This document shows, piece after piece, positions 61,791 through 64,000 of a stretch of DNA of 64,000 nucleotides (positions are counted from its first letter, which is position 1; each line of letters begins with the position of its first letter). The notes under the pieces were generated by a model. It saw only the letters and a list, made by a program, of their open reading frames with translations. It did no database searches and was not told the DNA's origin. Origin of the DNA: Hellea sp. (GTDB taxonomy: Bacteria; Pseudomonadota; Alphaproteobacteria; Caulobacterales; Maricaulaceae); contig JAOIVW010000006.1 in NCBI GenBank assembly GCA_028224375.1, positions 62,001 through 126,000 on the forward strand, in the 5' to 3' direction. A program made the position numbers and the translations under genes.

Positions 61791-61871
61791 CTAACCTATT
61801 GATTTAATTGAATAGTCGCCCCAATCCATCATGGGCGCCACACTTACTGTAAATCCTTGATTTTGTTTCAT
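61791..61871 (-). pseudogene. dusA 5' remnant at the right island junction
   Basis: Reads MKQNQGFTVSVAPMMDWGDYSIKSIG*, matching MQQNQGFTVSVAPMMDWTD of intact DusA and diverging exactly after the att core. Confidence 0.88.
61821..61841. repeat. Right att core repeat
   Basis: ccaatccatcatgggcgccac identical to 41308-41328; similarity continues to ~61931. Confidence 0.85.
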
Positions 61872-61926
61872 TTTATTATATTCAATTACTTAAAACAGGA
61901 ATCTATTACCCAAAATTACCGCAATA

Positions 61927-62283
61927 TCATCTAAGATATAAGGGCGATAGAAGCAGCGCTGTCAAAATTACGTCTACGGCGATACCGACCCAAATGATTT
62001 TGATAGGGCATTTATCTATGACTGTGAATGTCGATTTTATGACAGCGGCGGCTAGGGCGGCATATCCGAAGAAGGTGAAGAACTCCGGGTTTTGCTTGAA
62101 GAGTAAAATCAGAGGCAGCGTTGTGAGAAAGCAGCCGAAAAGGACTCTGATTTCGACAAGCCCTACTTTTGTTTCCGGCGCTAGGCCGACAAGTTTGCCC
62201 ATGTGAAGCGGGCGGAACAGACCGTTCAACCCCACCATCAGCGCCAGCGCGGCGCCTAAATTTTGGAGAATGAGCGTATTCAT
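61927..62283 (-). CDS. Small integral membrane protein (DUF4345-like)
   Basis: 118 aa, four hydrophobic helices, LGAALALMVGLNGLFRPLHMGKLVGL. Confidence 0.6.
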   Translation of the reverse strand: MNTLILQNLGAALALMVGLNGLFRPLHMGKLVGLAPETKVGLVEIRVLFGCFLTTLPLILLFKQNPEFFTFFGYAALAAAVIKSTFTVIDKCPIKIIWVGIAVDVILTALLLSPLYLR

Positions 62284-63161
62284 GACGTGCCTTTCGGCGG
62301 CTTGTTAAGAGCGTTCACAATTAAGCGGTCCGCAAGGCGTCTTGGCATGAGAGATGAGGCGAAAATCCGCGCAATATTTCGGCCCTGTCCACAGTGATAG
62401 CTCACCCGTTTTTTGCGCCCCTCGAGGATGTCCAAGACGGTCTCAGCGATAACGCTAGGCGGCAGAGCAGACTTTTTCGCATATTGCATAATTTTATGAG
62501 ATTTGACGGCCATGTTTTTATAGTCCGTGTCCGAGAACGGAATTGTTTCTTCAATATTTTTGCGCCAGATTTCCGTGGCGATTGGGCCCGAGCGAATAGA
62601 GACGACATCGATGTTTTCCGGTAGCAGCTCGCGGCGATAAATCTCGCCAAGGCTTTCCATCGCATGTTTGGAAATACAATAGCCGCCATTCATTGGGGTG
62701 TTGAAAATTCCTGAAAGCGACGAGACGTTAATGATACGGGCTTTACCAAACGTATCACGGCCAAGACGTAGCGCTGGGAGGAAGGCATTGGTCACGCTAC
62801 GTGTGCCTGTCACATTCACATTCATAATATGATCAAAACTGGCGTCATCCAGCAATTCAATTGGGCCAAAGACCGCAAGCCCTGCATTATTGACCAACGC
62901 TTCTATTCCGTCAGAGCCGACCATTGCGGTTACGCGTTTTCCTTCGGCGGCGATGGCCTCTCTGTTGCAGACGTCAAATATCATCGGCTCGAACATGCCT
63001 GGAAACGCTTCAATCAAATCCTGTGCATGTTCGGGTTTACGCACACTGCCAAAAACGTGGAAGCCCTTTTCAATCAATGTCTTGCAAATGGCTTTGCCGA
63101 TGCCTGAGGACACGCCTGTGACAACAATGTTTCGGGTCGGCTTTAAAGTTGGCGTGCTCAT
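62280..63161 (-). CDS. Short-chain dehydrogenase/reductase
   Basis: VVTGVSSGIGKAICKTLIEKGFHVFG, LVNNAGLAVFGPIE, GGYCISKHAMESL. Confidence 0.9.
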   Translation of the reverse strand: MSTPTLKPTRNIVVTGVSSGIGKAICKTLIEKGFHVFGSVRKPEHAQDLIEAFPGMFEPMIFDVCNREAIAAEGKRVTAMVGSDGIEALVNNAGLAVFGPIELLDDASFDHIMNVNVTGTRSVTNAFLPALRLGRDTFGKARIINVSSLSGIFNTPMNGGYCISKHAMESLGEIYRRELLPENIDVVSIRSGPIATEIWRKNIEETIPFSDTDYKNMAVKSHKIMQYAKKSALPPSVIAETVLDILEGRKKRVSYHCGQGRNIARIFASSLMPRRLADRLIVNALNKPPKGTS

Positions 63162-63175
63162 GACTAATCCTGCGC

Positions 63176-63913
63176 TTATAAAATGCGGTTATAAAGACCT
63201 GCGTAAATCTGTTTTGGCGTTTGCGTGAGAGATTGAAAATCGGGCGATTCTATAAGGGTTTCGATGACCGATGCGCTGTCAGATTTTAATACATGTATCC
63301 CGCTAATGATGCAGGGCACGCGGTTGCAGGCATCACTCGTCTTACCGGTTGCAATCTCTCCGCTGATGAGGCCGCTATAATATAAATCAATATCGGCGTG
63401 TTTATCCAGAAGGCGGTATAATGCGCCGGAGTCAAACGCCCCTGAATATTGAATCACCGTAATAACGGATTTCGTCGGCGCTTTTGGATCATGCGGCGGC
63501 AAATCCGCGCCCCCATCCTGCCGCTTCGTAAAACCGAATGTGAAGTCCGAGACAGCGGCTGTGCGGAGTAGGCTGACGAGTTGAAACATCGTACTTTCGA
63601 GCATGCGGCGAAAATTGACGAGTGAGGGATATTTTACAATCAACAACACGTCGCGGCGCAGCGTGTCATCATCCATAAGTGTTTTTTCTAATTTGCATTT
63701 AATAAACGGCCCGCCGCCGATTTTACGCACAGAGCGCACAGCCAGAAAATTATAAAAATCATAGACGAGTGCGCTGCGCGTATTAAACCAATTAATTGCG
63801 TAAACGGGCTCGTCATCTTGGAGCAGCGAGTTGTCGCGAAAGATAAACGCCTTCAACGAACCGGGCAATTTGGCATCGTGGATTTGTATATCGGGTTGCG
63901 GTGAATCTGTCAT
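63176..63913 (-). CDS. Hypothetical protein
   Basis: 245-aa ORF in tandem with SDR gene; no recognised family. Confidence 0.6.
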   Translation of the reverse strand: MTDSPQPDIQIHDAKLPGSLKAFIFRDNSLLQDDEPVYAINWFNTRSALVYDFYNFLAVRSVRKIGGGPFIKCKLEKTLMDDDTLRRDVLLIVKYPSLVNFRRMLESTMFQLVSLLRTAAVSDFTFGFTKRQDGGADLPPHDPKAPTKSVITVIQYSGAFDSGALYRLLDKHADIDLYYSGLISGEIATGKTSDACNRVPCIISGIHVLKSDSASVIETLIESPDFQSLTQTPKQIYAGLYNRIL

Positions 63914-63921
63914 GAGCGGCC

Positions 63922-64000
63922 CTAGTAAACATCTTTGAGATAGCGGCGGGATTGCTGCATTTGCGTGACGTATACATCAGCTGCATCGCTATCCATTTTA
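63922..64000 (-). CDS. C-terminal fragment of a gene running off the right edge
   Basis: Reverse strand reads ...MDSDAADVYVTQMQQSRRYLKDVY* in an open frame to the window end. Confidence 0.45.
   Translation of the reverse strand, partial: KMDSDAADVYVTQMQQSRRYLKDVY

Larger units (their letters stand above)
41308..61841. mobile_element. ~20.5 kb genomic island integrated in the 5' end of dusA
   Basis: Direct repeats at both ends, integrase next to the intact dusA, dusA 5' stub at the far end, accessory cargo. Confidence 0.85.

Noticed and set aside
41308-61841. Intact prophage
   Set aside because: No capsid, terminase, portal or tail genes recognised; cargo is metabolic, membrane and toxin-antitoxin
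1-64000. tRNA, rRNA or CRISPR loci
   Set aside because: None recognised on either strand by eye; island uses dusA rather than a tRNA as its target

Overview
This 64 kb chromosomal window comes from an alphaproteobacterium; gene content and synteny suggest a Caulobacterales/Hyphomonadaceae relative (inference). The left ~41 kb is mostly core genome: the 5' end of proS at the window edge, mce, rnj, coaX, birA, a complete 14-subunit nuoA-N operon with three small extra ORFs between subunit genes, a PBP1A-type transglycosylase, clpS-clpA, a class-I-like HMG-CoA reductase, rpsF-rpsR-rplI, a bacterial sphingolipid operon (fatty-acyl-AMP ligase, NAD epimerase, ACP, Spt), a Leu/Glu-type dehydrogenase, cobT and dusA. 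The most informative structure is a ~20.5 kb genomic island (about 41308-61841) inserted in the 5' end of dusA. It is bounded by a 21-bp identical core repeat within ~110 bp of wider similarity, with a C-terminally truncated tyrosine integrase at the left end and a dusA 5' stub at the right end. Its cargo is (i) a LacI-controlled sucrose/fructoside module with shared 16-bp palindromic operators, (ii) a TPR transcriptional regulator whose N-terminal domain has no canonical start codon, followed by RidA, a DUF418 protein and a translationally coupled array of six paralogous single-pass membrane proteins with near-identical N-termini and divergent C-termini, and (iii) a stand-alone tyrosine recombinase and an AbiE-type toxin-antitoxin pair with a 7-bp inverted repeat upstream. 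The six-paralog array is my best candidate for an undescribed system. All family assignments come from reading the translated proteins; no database search was run.
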